Part shown: positions 50,219 to 59,738 of the stretch, in pieces
Layout of the letters: the number at the start of each line of letters is the position of its first letter
How positions within the stretch are numbered: position 1 is the stretch's first letter
Assembly: GCA_965217825.1 (NCBI GenBank)
Contig: OZ244571.1
Location: 1,798,001 to 1,862,000, forward strand
Length of the DNA stretch: 64,000 nucleotides
Direction of reading: 5' to 3'
Origin: VXNE01 sp965217825
GTDB taxonomy: Bacteria; Pseudomonadota; Gammaproteobacteria; Pseudomonadales; Azotimanducaceae
Program-made: the position numbers and the translations under genes
Notes under the pieces: model-generated
Seen by the model: the letters and a program-made list of their open reading frames with translations, nothing else
The model's database searches: none
What the model was told of the DNA's origin: nothing

Positions 50219-51823
50219 TCAGTCCGGGGGTTCGAGCCCGGGGCCGGGCGTCCCGGATGCGAGTTCGTCGTTCCAGCGCAGATATCGCGCGCCGTGGACG
50301 TTGCGCGGGTTATCGAGCCAGCCGCTAATCCGGGGATTGACCAGGGCGCGATTCGTCAACGAGTACAGCGGCGCGACGGGGTAAGCTGCGAGACCCACCA
50401 CCTCGGCGTCGCGCAGCAGGTCGAGGCGCCGCACGAGCAAGGGTTCGGCATGGGCGCGGCGCATGAGCGTGTCATACGTGTCCGAGGCGAAGCGGCCGTA
50501 GTTGACTTCGCCGGTGTCGAAAGCCAGTAGGCCCAGGTACTGTTCGGGATTGTCCTCGCCGAACCATCCAGCCTGGGCCACCTGAAAGTCTCCCTGCCGC
50601 AACTCGGCGAAGTGATCTTTCAGTTCTGCGCCATGCAGTGTCGTCGCAACATCGATTTCTCGCCACATCCCGGCTATCGCGACGTTGACGGCTTCCCACT
50701 CGCCGCCGGTGATGTGGCGGAGCTTCACCGCCAGCGGATCGTCTTTCCCGTAGCCCGCGTCGCGCAGCAAATGGCGGGCGCGATCAAGCCGCGCCGCGCG
50801 ATCCTCGACCACGGCAATAGCGCTTGCGTAGCCCGTCACCATCGGCGGGACCATGGAAACACTGGCAATCTCGTCGCTCTGCAACACGCGTTCGACGAGG
50901 CGTTGCCGGTCCAGCGCGATGCTCAACGCCTCGCGCACGCGGGCATCGTCGAACGGCGGCGCCGCGACGTTGAATACCAGGTACGTGATGGATAGCAGCG
51001 GCGATAGCCGAAGGTGGTCGGGGAGATGCTCCCGCACCCAGGAAATCTCGCTGGCCGGGAAGTCGCCGATGGCGTCGAGTTCCCCTGCGCGGTATTGGTA
51101 GTACGCCGCGTTCGCGTCACGCATCGAGTGATATACCACGCCCTCGAGCGCCACCGATTCCGCGTCGTGAAATGCGGGGTTGCTGCCTAGCCGCACGAAA
51201 CCCCAGGGTTCCCGATCTTCCAGCACGAAGGCGCCGTTGGACACCATGGTTCCCGGTGCGGTCCAGGCGTCGCCCCGTTCCTCGATCAAATGGGCGGGTA
51301 CGGGATACCCGGCGGGATGAATCAGACGCTCCGTCAGGAACGGGAACGGGCGTTCCAGTTCGATGACCAGCGTGTGGTCGGACGAGGCGCGTGCGCCGAG
51401 GGCGTCGGCGGGGAGTTCGCCCGTGTTCACGGCTTCGGCGTTTTGGACCGGATACAGGAGGTGGGCGAGGCTTGCCGCCGTCTCGGGGTTGAGAAGCCGC
51501 CTGAACGCGAACACGAAGTCGTGCGCCGTGAGCGGATACCCGTCCGACCACCGGGCGTCGGGCCGCAACTCGAACGTCCAGGTCAGGCCGTCTTCGCTCG
51601 CGGTCCAACGCTCTGCAACGCCCGGCACGATCTCCCCTTCGGTATTGAATGTCGTCAAGCCGAGGAACAGGTCGTTCAGGATGGTTTCTTCCAGTCGCAG
51701 GCTATAGCGATGGGGGTCGAGCGTCTCCGGCTCGCCGCCGTTGCCGATGTGCAACACCTTGGCCTCGGCGGCGAACGCGAACACGGCGATCGGCACCATG
51801 ATCCAGCGCCTGGATGTTTGCAT
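50219..51823 (-). CDS. Oligopeptide/ABC substrate-binding protein (OppA type)
   Basis: 534 residues with a cleavable-looking signal peptide (RWIMVPIAVFAFAAEAK). SBP_bac_5 features: IGNGGEPETLDPHRYSLRLE, LTTFNTEGEIVPGVAERWTA, LRPDARWSDGYPLTAHDFVF AFRRLLNPE, and VREALSIALDRQRLVERVL. This is the periplasmic binding component of peptide or opine importers of the OppA/DppA group. No permease or ATPase gene is adjacent, so it is a stand-alone gene or is served by a transporter elsewhere. Confidence 0.88.
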   Translation of the reverse strand: MQTSRRWIMVPIAVFAFAAEAKVLHIGNGGEPETLDPHRYSLRLEETILNDLFLGLTTFNTEGEIVPGVAERWTASEDGLTWTFELRPDARWSDGYPLTAHDFVFAFRRLLNPETAASLAHLLYPVQNAEAVNTGELPADALGARASSDHTLVIELERPFPFLTERLIHPAGYPVPAHLIEERGDAWTAPGTMVSNGAFVLEDREPWGFVRLGSNPAFHDAESVALEGVVYHSMRDANAAYYQYRAGELDAIGDFPASEISWVREHLPDHLRLSPLLSITYLVFNVAAPPFDDARVREALSIALDRQRLVERVLQSDEIASVSMVPPMVTGYASAIAVVEDRAARLDRARHLLRDAGYGKDDPLAVKLRHITGGEWEAVNVAIAGMWREIDVATTLHGAELKDHFAELRQGDFQVAQAGWFGEDNPEQYLGLLAFDTGEVNYGRFASDTYDTLMRRAHAEPLLVRRLDLLRDAEVVGLAAYPVAPLYSLTNRALVNPRISGWLDNPRNVHGARYLRWNDELASGTPGPGLEPPD

Positions 51824-51844
51824 GATCGACCCCGCGCTGTTGTC

Positions 51845-52963
51845 TTACGACCGCGGGATGGTCGACTTGAGCCACCGCTGGGCCTTGCCCAACACCCGTT
51901 CTGCGCCGCTGCCTCTGAGAAAGCTTTCGGTGACAGTTGCCCGGTCGGCCGAGAAGTTTCGCCACAGGGCTTGCGCATAGGGTTGGCTGGAGGCCGCCAG
52001 GGTCGGGTAGAGCCCGTGGTCGTGGATATCTGCCAGTACGGCTCGGTAGTGGTCCAGCACGACGCTGTCGAGCAGGGTGCCGGCGACCCGAACGCTCGAC
52101 AGCGCGCCGCTGCCGAGCTTGGCGACCTTGTCGAGGGAACCGAGGGTCATGGCGCCGGAGATCGCGAGCGGACTCGTGTTTTCGCGCCGCGCGATCGATC
52201 GCATGCCGTCCCAGAGCTGCTTGATTTCGTCTTCGGAGAGCACCTGGGCGGGATCGATCCCGCGCAGCTTGCCCTGAGTCTGCCGAACGGTTTCCCTGAG
52301 CCCTTCGATCGACAGCGGCGGCGTGTCGAATGCCGCCGCGGTTTCCTCGCTGGCGCTGGCCGCGGCGTCCAGCAGATCGTCGACCTGGCGGATCGCCGCC
52401 GCATCGCTGATCACGCCTTGCGCCTGCAGTTCCTCCGCCAACTCGCGCAGATAGGCCTTGGATCCATACGCAAGGTCGCTGACGATGGCGAGCAGCAAGA
52501 TGGGAGACACATGAATCGTCGCCAGGCTGGCGAGTTCGATGAAGTTGCCGACGGTCTTGCGGGCGACGTAGTTCTCTACCCGCGCGTCCCCTGTTCGATG
52601 CGCGCGCGCGACGCCGCCGACATCTTCGGCCAGGAAGTCGAGCATCTGTCCGATGAAGAGTTGGTAGGTTCGCGCATTGCGGAAGGTCTGCGGAATGAGC
52701 GCGGCGGCGGACTCGCGCAGCGCGCCGCCGATGACGCCGGCCGTGCTGCGAAGCGCCCTTTCAGGCAGCGACAGGCCATAGAGTAGGTAGTCCCGGACGG
52801 TTTCGCTACTCGGCGTGGCACGCGGCTCGCCGGATGGCTTGCCGAACGGCTCGCCGGACGGCTCGAGGCTGCGGTTTCCCGCAGACGCGTCCTCCGCTGG
52901 AACGTTCGCCCCATCTGTTCGCTGGTCCGGGCAAGGGTTCTTCGCGGGTCTGTCAGTGTCCAT
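51845..52963 (-). CDS. Hypothetical protein, operon partner of a Cfa-like methyltransferase
   Basis: 372 residues. The N-terminal 50 residues are disordered with a short repeat (EPSGEPFGKPSGEP). The rest is helical with amphipathic and hydrophobic segments (FIELASLATIHVSPILLLAI), maybe membrane-associated, and no enzyme motif. Its start overlaps the end of the upstream cyclopropane-fatty-acid-synthase-like gene by eleven bases, so the two are co-translated and likely act on the same lipid. I do not recognise the family. Confidence 0.65.
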   Translation of the reverse strand: MDTDRPAKNPCPDQRTDGANVPAEDASAGNRSLEPSGEPFGKPSGEPRATPSSETVRDYLLYGLSLPERALRSTAGVIGGALRESAAALIPQTFRNARTYQLFIGQMLDFLAEDVGGVARAHRTGDARVENYVARKTVGNFIELASLATIHVSPILLLAIVSDLAYGSKAYLRELAEELQAQGVISDAAAIRQVDDLLDAAASASEETAAAFDTPPLSIEGLRETVRQTQGKLRGIDPAQVLSEDEIKQLWDGMRSIARRENTSPLAISGAMTLGSLDKVAKLGSGALSSVRVAGTLLDSVVLDHYRAVLADIHDHGLYPTLAASSQPYAQALWRNFSADRATVTESFLRGSGAERVLGKAQRWLKSTIPRS

Positions 52964-54167
52964 CCGCGACAGTCTTGGCGTCCAGTGCCCGGTCGTTGTA
53001 GAGATAGTCGCGCGTCAGCGGAACGACATCGTTGCGATGCGCCAGTTGAAGCTGATAGACGACCAGGCTGCCGATCTCGAATCCGGTAGCGCAGACCGTG
53101 AGATAGAACTCCCACATGCGGCAGAACCGTTCCCCATGGCTGCGCCGGAACGTCTCCCGGGAAGCCTGGAACCGCTGGTTCCACTCCCGCAGGGTAGACG
53201 CGTAGTGGCGCCGCCACACTTCCACGTCGCTCAAGACCAGACCGCTGCGCTCGATGGCGCGCACCACCTCGGAGGCGGCGGGAATGTAGCCCCCCGGGAA
53301 GATGTGGCGCGTGATCCAGGGATTGGAGGGCAAGGGCGGTCCGGTGATACCTATCGTGTGGATCAGTGCCACGCCGTCCGGCGCCAGGAGGGCGCGGACC
53401 TGGTCGAAGAATCGGCCGAAATTGCGCCGGCCGACGTGTTCGAACATGCCCACGGACACCACGCCGTCGTATTGGCCGCGATGATGACGATAGTCTTCCA
53501 GCCTGAATTCCACCCGCCCGGACAGGCCCCGCCGTTCGGCTTCGGCGCTAGCGACGCGGACCTGCTCGCTGGAAAGCGTGAGACCTACGATATCCACGTC
53601 GGCGTGTTCCGCCAGGTACATCGCGAGGCTGCCCCAGCCGCTGCCGACGTCCAGCACCCGGGCGCCGGGCACGAGGCGCAGCTTGTTGCGGATGTGCTCG
53701 CTCTTGGCAACCTGGGCGGCTTCCAGCGTCATGTCGGCCTCGCGAAAATACGCGCAGGAGTAGTGCATCTCGCGGTCGAGAAAGGCGCGGAACAGCGCCT
53801 CGTCGAGGTTGTAGTGATGGCTGACGTTGCGCAGACTCGCGCGCACGGTGTTCCACGAACTGACGAGCGTGGCCAACGGCCCCGTCAGGGCGATCAGGCT
53901 TCGATCGGAGATAGCGGGTTGGACGTTGGTCCGGAGAATGGTGAGGAGGTCCATGAGATCGCCGTCCTCGACATCCCATTCCTGGTCCATATAGGTCTCG
54001 CCGAGGTTCGCTCCCGGGTTCAGGAGAATCTTGCGCATCGTCCGCGGCCTGCGAACGATCCAGGTGGCTCGTGGCGCGCCGTCACCGAACGTCTGACGCT
54101 CGCCGTCGGGCGTGACCAGCGTCAGCGTTCCATGGCGCACATGCTTTTGCAGAAGCTTGGCGAACAT
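52953..54167 (-). CDS. cfa: Cyclopropane-fatty-acyl-phospholipid synthase family methyltransferase
   Basis: 404 residues. The N-terminal lipid-binding part precedes an SAM-dependent domain: ARVLDVGSGWGSLAMYLAEH (motif I), VDIVGLTLSSEQVRVASAEA, FRLEDYRHHRGQYDGVVSVGMFEHVG (read as RLEDYRHH and GVVSVGMFEHVGRRNF), then ALIHTIG and PWITRHIFPGGYIPAASEVV. These are diagnostic of Cfa/mycolic-cyclopropane-type methyltransferases, which add a methylene to unsaturated acyl chains of phospholipids. Length is close to the usual 380-430. Confidence 0.92.
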   Translation of the reverse strand: MFAKLLQKHVRHGTLTLVTPDGERQTFGDGAPRATWIVRRPRTMRKILLNPGANLGETYMDQEWDVEDGDLMDLLTILRTNVQPAISDRSLIALTGPLATLVSSWNTVRASLRNVSHHYNLDEALFRAFLDREMHYSCAYFREADMTLEAAQVAKSEHIRNKLRLVPGARVLDVGSGWGSLAMYLAEHADVDIVGLTLSSEQVRVASAEAERRGLSGRVEFRLEDYRHHRGQYDGVVSVGMFEHVGRRNFGRFFDQVRALLAPDGVALIHTIGITGPPLPSNPWITRHIFPGGYIPAASEVVRAIERSGLVLSDVEVWRRHYASTLREWNQRFQASRETFRRSHGERFCRMWEFYLTVCATGFEIGSLVVYQLQLAHRNDVVPLTRDYLYNDRALDAKTVADGH

Positions 54168-54240
54168 GTCTGAAAAGGTTATGGCAGTCTAGCCCGTCTA
54201 GCAAATGCGCGAGCCGTACGGCATCGGCGCGGAGGGATTC

Positions 54241-55212
54241 TCAGCCGCCTTGCAAGGTCTCCAGCAAGTCGGCGGGAAGCGCGCTTTGATAGACGGGAAT
54301 ACCGTGGCGCGCGCGAACGGTCTCGACGGAGTTGTTCCACTCCGCCTCCCACTCGATGTCCATCAAGGCGGGCGAGCGGCGGCCGTGTTGCCAGGCTTCC
54401 GCGATGAGTTGCATCAGTACGGGGAAACCGGCGGGCTGCATGACGTGGGTGATCGTCGTCGCGCTGGCCAGAAACATCGCCGAATAGTTATGGCCGAACT
54501 GCGCCAGTTGGAAAGCGGAGATGGCGATCTCGTGCGAAGCCGTGGTCTGGTATCCGGCAACCAGGTGCCACACGTCATGCATTTGCAGGATGCGCGTATT
54601 CAGGTACCGGAGCGAGCGGGGCAGCGCGTCGAGCCTGATCGCTTCGCGGTCCAGCACTTCGAGATCGTAACCTTGATCGACAACCATGTTGTACAGGGTC
54701 TTGCCCAGGCTGTTTTGGTCGCAGGCACCCAATACGCCGAGGTCGGTACGGCCCGGCACCGGACGGGCAAGCGCGGCGCCCGCGCCCGGGTGGCATTGGG
54801 CGCAAGACTCGGCGATGGCCTCGAAGCCCGGATGCACGGCACCGCCGAGGGCGGCCACGCGGGCGGTAATCGAGGCGGCGTCGTAGCCTTTCGCGGCGTC
54901 GTCGATCACGGACCAGAACGCCTTCCAGAAATCCGGCTGCAGGGGCGCTTCCGGAAGGTCACCTGGAATTTCCGGAGTTTCTCCCGACTCCAGCCACGTC
55001 TCGGAAATGACGTCGTAAACGGTCTCGATGGCACCGGGGCAGGAGAATCCGGCCCAGGCCATCGCGGCGGCGACCCGCATTCTTCCGGCGTGGTCACCCC
55101 GCCGTGCCGCACTCACGGCACCGCTCAACGTTGCGGCGTCGACGTTGCAAGCCACCCTTTGAAATTCAAGTCTGGATGCCGTTGATGCCAAGATTGGAGT
55201 TCCAACGCTCAT
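54241..55212 (-). CDS. Coq4-like protein
   Basis: 323 residues. The motif RILQMHDVWHLVAGYQTTAS HEIAISAFQLAQFG matches the Coq4 HDxxHxxxGY...E zinc-type motif (His-Asp-x-x-His, then a downstream Glu). Coq4 organises ubiquinone biosynthesis and has been linked to C1 decarboxylation-hydroxylation. The first 190 residues are an extra domain with RVAACNVDAATL-like strands and two Cys. The start at 55212 could be further in. It overlaps no neighbour and faces the TonB receptor gene divergently. Confidence 0.72.
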   Translation of the reverse strand: MSVGTPILASTASRLEFQRVACNVDAATLSGAVSAARRGDHAGRMRVAAAMAWAGFSCPGAIETVYDVISETWLESGETPEIPGDLPEAPLQPDFWKAFWSVIDDAAKGYDAASITARVAALGGAVHPGFEAIAESCAQCHPGAGAALARPVPGRTDLGVLGACDQNSLGKTLYNMVVDQGYDLEVLDREAIRLDALPRSLRYLNTRILQMHDVWHLVAGYQTTASHEIAISAFQLAQFGHNYSAMFLASATTITHVMQPAGFPVLMQLIAEAWQHGRRSPALMDIEWEAEWNNSVETVRARHGIPVYQSALPADLLETLQGG

Positions 55213-55323
55213 GAAGGCATAAAGTACCAGCGGGGAGCCCGGAGGGCGACTGCAAACTGCCGTACGGTATCCGCATCAGCCATGGCGATTCCAATATCAG
55301 CTACCGAATTGAGAGCAGACGAC

Positions 55324-57384
55324 ATGGGTTCACGCAACCGGCTTCGTGGAATATCGAAGCCAGCGCTCGCGGCGCACATGGTCTTTGTGGCGCTGACGGT
55401 TTCGGGCGCGCCGGAGTTGGAAGAGATCGTCGTCCGTGCCGACGCATCGGTGGCGGCCATTCAGGGAACCGCCGGCAGCATTGCCACGGTGGACGCCGAC
55501 GCGGTCGATCTCACGCGTGCCAGCCACGTGCACGAAGTCATGGTCCGCGTCCCCGGCGTGTGGATTTCACGTGGCTCCGGCCAAGAGCATTTGACGGCCA
55601 TCCGCTCCGGCGTCGTGACGGGCGCCGGCGCCTGCGGCGAGTTCCTGTACCTCGAAAACGGCGTGCCGATTCGCCCGCCCGGCTTCTGCAACGTCAACAA
55701 CCTGTTCGAGTTGAACACGGAGCAAGCCGTTGCCATCGAGGTGGTGCGGGGTCCGGCAAGCGCGCTGTTCGGCGGCAACGCCCTGCGCGGCGTCATCAAT
55801 ACCGTTACCGCGACCAGGGCCGAGGGCTGGCAGGGGAGCATCGAGGCGGGTCCTTACCAGTACCTGCAGACCAGGGTCGCGGGCGGCGGTGCCGGCTGGC
55901 GCCTGGATGCCTTGTCTACATCTTCTTCGGGCTACCGGGACGACACCGGCTACGGCCAGCAAAAGGTGTCCGCTGGAGCGCGTGGCGCGACGGCGGGTTG
56001 GGACGTGGCCACGACGGTCACGGCGACGCTGCTCAACCAGGAAACCGGTGGCTTCGTGCGCGGCTTCGAGGCGTATGACTCGGACTTGCGGCGCAGCAAT
56101 CCGAATCCCGAGGCGTACCGGGACGCTTGGTCGGCGCGCGCCACCAGCGTCTGGCGCCGCGAGTTGACGTCATCGACGGCGCTCGCGGTGACGCCGTATC
56201 TGCGCCGTTCGTCGATGTCGTTCCTGCAGCACTTTCTGCCCGGTCAACCGCTGGAAGGGAACGGTCAGGACAGTGTCGGGGTACACGTCCGCCTCGGTGC
56301 CGATGGCCGCTGGCGGTGGACTGCGGGCGCCGCCCTGGAGGCGTTTGACGCGCGGTTGTCCGAGCGTCAGGACGGCCCAACGCGCGGCTCCCCGTTCCTG
56401 GTCGCGACTCGCCCGCCCGGCACGCACTACAACTTCCGCGTCGGTGGCCGGACCCTGGCGACGTTTTATGACGCGGGTATAGATCTCGGAACCGAGCTTG
56501 AGCTGGTAGCCAGCGCCCGCCTCGAGCGCAATAGCTACGCGTACGACAACCTGCACCTCGACGGCAATACGCGGGACGACGGCAGCGAATGCGGATTCGG
56601 CGGCTGCCTTTACACCCGTCCCGCCGACCGCGACGATGCGTATACGAACGCGGCGGGACGCCTTGGTCTCTATTGGTCGCCTTCCAGCCATCGCGGCTTC
56701 CATGTTGTGACGGGACGGGGCTTCCGCCCGCCGCAGGCCACGGAGCTCTACCGCTTGCAGCGCGGCCAGCTCGCAACTGACCTGGAGAGTGAAACGCTCC
56801 GCTCCGTAGAGGCCGGGATGCGCGGCGTCGGCGTCGGCTTCGACTATGACGTGGCCCTGTATGCCCAGACGACCGAGCACCTCATCTTTCGTGACGCCAA
56901 CGGCTTCAACGTCAGCGACGGTCGGACCAAGTCAACGGGCATCGAGGTCGCCCTGGCCTGGAGCGCGGGCGCACATACGCTGGATGTCGCCGCGACGCAT
57001 GCGCGCCACCGCTACGGCTTCACGCGCGATGTCAGCGGTGGCGAGCGCATCACGGACGGCAACGCGGTGGACACGGCGCCGCGATGGCTCGGCAGCGCGC
57101 GGTGGCGCTTCGAAACGGATCGCGGGGTATCCGAGCTTGAGGCCATCTACCTCGGCTCCTATTTTCTCAACGCTTCCAACACCGCCCGCTACGACGGCCA
57201 CCGGTTGCTGAACTGGCGTGGAGCCTGGGACGTGACGCCCCGGGTGCGACTGTTCGCGCGTCTGCTGAATCTGCTCGACGTGACCTACGCGGATCGCGCC
57301 GACTTCGCCTTCGGAAGCTATCGGTACTTCCCCGGCATGCCGCGTCAACTGTACGCGGGCGTGGAGGTGAAGCTGTTCGAATAA
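55324..57384 (+). CDS. TonB-dependent outer-membrane receptor
   Basis: 686 residues from an ATG at 55324 (an upstream ATG at 55282 is in frame). After a signal peptide (AAHMVFVALTVSGA) come a TonB box-like ELEEIVVRA, the plug domain (VHEVMVRVPGVWISRGSGQE, GPASALFGGNALRGVINTVT) and a long beta-barrel with the terminal QLYAGVEVKLFE. The plug lines SHVHEVM and LYLENGVP are standard. Substrate unknown; no siderophore gene is adjacent, so uptake of iron chelates, vitamins or oligosaccharides are all possible. Confidence 0.9.
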   Translation: MGSRNRLRGISKPALAAHMVFVALTVSGAPELEEIVVRADASVAAIQGTAGSIATVDADAVDLTRASHVHEVMVRVPGVWISRGSGQEHLTAIRSGVVTGAGACGEFLYLENGVPIRPPGFCNVNNLFELNTEQAVAIEVVRGPASALFGGNALRGVINTVTATRAEGWQGSIEAGPYQYLQTRVAGGGAGWRLDALSTSSSGYRDDTGYGQQKVSAGARGATAGWDVATTVTATLLNQETGGFVRGFEAYDSDLRRSNPNPEAYRDAWSARATSVWRRELTSSTALAVTPYLRRSSMSFLQHFLPGQPLEGNGQDSVGVHVRLGADGRWRWTAGAALEAFDARLSERQDGPTRGSPFLVATRPPGTHYNFRVGGRTLATFYDAGIDLGTELELVASARLERNSYAYDNLHLDGNTRDDGSECGFGGCLYTRPADRDDAYTNAAGRLGLYWSPSSHRGFHVVTGRGFRPPQATELYRLQRGQLATDLESETLRSVEAGMRGVGVGFDYDVALYAQTTEHLIFRDANGFNVSDGRTKSTGIEVALAWSAGAHTLDVAATHARHRYGFTRDVSGGERITDGNAVDTAPRWLGSARWRFETDRGVSELEAIYLGSYFLNASNTARYDGHRLLNWRGAWDVTPRVRLFARLLNLLDVTYADRADFAFGSYRYFPGMPRQLYAGVEVKLFE

Positions 57385-57521
57385 AGGGTATCGAAGCTTG
57401 CTGGAGCTACGGGCCTGGCCAGCGTATTTTGTTCCCCGCAGGATTTCCGAAGAATCGACATAACCTATTGAAACCAAATGGTACTCGAATACTTAACAAG
57501 CGGCTTGGTGCAATATCCGGC

Positions 57522-58859
57522 CTATGCGACCGCGGCGCGCTGAGTCGGCACATCGACGTCTGCGCCGACGCTCGCCAGGCGTTCGGGCACGTTGACGTAG
57601 CCGCGTTCGATGAAACGCGTGCCGAAGATCGTGCTCTCGCCGTCGGCGATCAACGCCGCCAGCAGATAGGCGAATCCGGCGCGCAGGTCGGGAATCTCGA
57701 TTTGCCGCCCAACGAGCGGCGTTGCGCCCTGGACGATGGCGCTGTGGGGGAAATTCCGGTCGGTGAAACGGCATTCCTTGCCGCCGAGGCAATCCTTGGC
57801 CAGCGTGATGTTGGCCCCCATATCGTTCAGCGTGCTGGTGTAGCCGAAGCGCTTCTCGTAGACGGTCTCATGCACGACGGAGACGCCGTCAGCCTGGGTC
57901 AGGAGCGTCACCATCGGTTGCTGCCAGTCCGTCATGAAGCCGGGATGCACATCGGTCTCTATGTGGATGGGAGCCAGCGGCTCGCGGGCGCGGAAGAAGG
58001 TGATCGCCCCCGCGTCCACTTCGAACCCGCCGCCGATCTTTCGCAGCGTATTGAGGAATGTGATCATGGCGGCCTGATCCGCCCCTTCGATGCGAAGCCG
58101 GCCTCCGGTCGCGACGGACGCCATCGCGAAGGACGCCACTTCGATGCGGTCGCGAACCGGGTCGTGGCTCGCGCCGGCAAGCCGGTCCACGCCCTCGATG
58201 ACGATCTTCCGGTCGGTATCGATTTGAATGAGGGCACCCATCTTCTGCAGGAAGAGCACCGTATCGACAATCTCCGGCTCCACCGCCGCGTTGTTGATCA
58301 CGGTCGTCCCTTCCGCCAGGCACGCCGCGAAAATCGCGTTCTCGGTGGCGCCGACACTGGGGTAGGGGAGCGCGAGCACGGTGCCCCGAAGCCGATCCGC
58401 CCTGGCGGTATAGCCGTCGTCATCCTCGTCGATTTCCGCGCCCATCTTCCGCAGCAGGTCGATATGGAAGTCGATAGGCCGTTCCCCGATGTTGCAGCCG
58501 CCGACCACGGGTACGCGGGCCATGCCCGCCCGATGGAGCAAGGGGGCGATCAATAGGACGGGGATCCGGTTGACCCCGGAATAGCGCTCGCTGATCGCGG
58601 TCGACGCGATGCGAGGCGTTGCTATGTCGACGGATCCGTCTTCGCGCCGATCACACGCCGCTCCGATTTCCGACAGCATGTCCAGGACCACATCGATTTC
58701 GGTGATGTCCGGCACATGGTGGAGCCGGCAAGGCTCGGCCGTGAGAAGGGAGGCGACGAGTTGCTTGGTTACCGCGTTCTTCGCGGCCTGGGCGCGAATG
58801 CGCCCGCGCAGCGGACGACGTCCGCGTATTCGGTACACGTTGAGATTGGCGTCGGACAC
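57522..58859 (-). CDS. murA: UDP-N-acetylglucosamine 1-carboxyvinyltransferase family
   Basis: About 445 residues from a GTG at 58859. RGRIRAQAAKNAVTKQLVAS (Lys-Asn pair), a central VVGGCNIGERPIDFHIDLLRKMGA carrying the PEP-attacking cysteine (GGC, in the GGCxIGxRPxDxH motif), DHPVRDRIEVASF-like ASHDPVRDRIEVASFAMASV and VHPGFMTDWQQPMVTLL are the family blocks. MurA performs the first committed step of peptidoglycan synthesis. Divergence from textbook MurA is notable (for example the start of the loop region), so a paralogue cannot be excluded, though nothing else in the window would supply the activity. Confidence 0.88.
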   Translation of the reverse strand: MSDANLNVYRIRGRRPLRGRIRAQAAKNAVTKQLVASLLTAEPCRLHHVPDITEIDVVLDMLSEIGAACDRREDGSVDIATPRIASTAISERYSGVNRIPVLLIAPLLHRAGMARVPVVGGCNIGERPIDFHIDLLRKMGAEIDEDDDGYTARADRLRGTVLALPYPSVGATENAIFAACLAEGTTVINNAAVEPEIVDTVLFLQKMGALIQIDTDRKIVIEGVDRLAGASHDPVRDRIEVASFAMASVATGGRLRIEGADQAAMITFLNTLRKIGGGFEVDAGAITFFRAREPLAPIHIETDVHPGFMTDWQQPMVTLLTQADGVSVVHETVYEKRFGYTSTLNDMGANITLAKDCLGGKECRFTDRNFPHSAIVQGATPLVGRQIEIPDLRAGFAYLLAALIADGESTIFGTRFIERGYVNVPERLASVGADVDVPTQRAAVA

Positions 58860-59082
58860 CGATTCGACGTTGTCTCGAGCGTTGGGAACAAGGGCGTGAT
58901 TTAACGGTAAAACGGCGGGGAATGGAAGCAAAAGCCCGGCGCGGATACTGCGCCAGGCCGCTGGGGACATTGGGTCGCGCGCATGCCCACGCGGGCAAGA
59001 TCCGGCGCGATAATCTCGGCCCTGGGGAAATATGCCGGTCGTACGGCGAAGGTATACTGGACGGGATTCATCGGGAGAAGCC

Positions 59083-59336
59083 ATGAAAGTCAGCATCTGG
59101 GCCGATGGGAACAACACTGCCACCACCACTGGAGGACTTGCCACGTCGGAGTTCCCTGGGCGTCACGGGCGCACTGTTATCCAGTGGGCTGAAGGCTCCT
59201 GGGCGACGAAACGGCGGTTCGGGCGCGAATCGAGGCCTACAGGGCGGCTGGCGTGACGACCCTGCGCCTGAACCCCGTGGGAGCAAGCCTCGCAGAGCGT
59301 CTGGACAACCTTGGTCGCGCCATGGACCTCATGTAG
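59083..59336 (+). pseudogene. Remnant of an LLM-class oxidoreductase
   Basis: An ATG at 59083, preceded by GGGAGAAG, begins MKVSIWADGNN. In another frame at about 59202-59336 the text is GDETAVRARIEAYRAAGVTT LRLNPVGASLAERLDNLGRA MDLM and a stop, which is the typical C-terminal end of LLM-class F420/FMN oxidoreductases. Start-like and end-like parts are only 250 bases apart, where about 900 are expected. So the gene has lost its middle and has a frameshift. It adds to the evidence for F420-linked chemistry in this genome. Confidence 0.6.
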
Positions 59337-59349
59337 TACACGACCGCCG

Positions 59350-59670
59350 ATGGAAACCCAGGCCAAAGTCATCTACGCCTTGTACGCGATAAGCGTAGTG
59401 TTGGGCGCGACCGTGATCGTCGGAGTCGTCCTCGCGTACATCGCGCGCGACGATGCGCCCAATTGGCTCGCGAGTCACTACCGGTTCCAGATTCGCACCT
59501 TCTGGCTCCTGCTGCTGTCTTCCTTTATTGGCGCCGTGCTGACGCTGGTTCTGGTGGGCTATCTCGTACTGGTGGCGACGGCCGTGTGGTTGATCGTTCG
59601 CTGCGTCAAGGGCTGGCGCCACCTGGACCGGCGCGAACCGGTCGACAACGTCGAGACATGGTTGTTCTGA
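59350..59670 (+). CDS. Small integral membrane protein (DUF4870-like)
   Basis: 106 residues from METQAKVIYALYAISVVLGA. Two to three membrane helices are evident (LYAISVVLGATVIVGVVLAY; FWLLLLSSFIGAVLTLVLVG with YLVLVATAVWLIV), a polar loop between (ARDDAPNWLASHYRFQIRTF) and a C-terminal KGWRHLDRREPVDNVETWLF. The SHYRFQIRTFW and WRxLDR features resemble DUF4870/COG3671 membrane proteins of unknown function. It follows the LLM remnant by 13 bases. Confidence 0.75.
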   Translation: METQAKVIYALYAISVVLGATVIVGVVLAYIARDDAPNWLASHYRFQIRTFWLLLLSSFIGAVLTLVLVGYLVLVATAVWLIVRCVKGWRHLDRREPVDNVETWLF

Positions 59671-59738
59671 TGCAGACTGGCGGCGACCGGCGTGCTCCGC
59701 GATTGCAATGTCGCTGCCAGTTCGTTAAATACGTCGCC

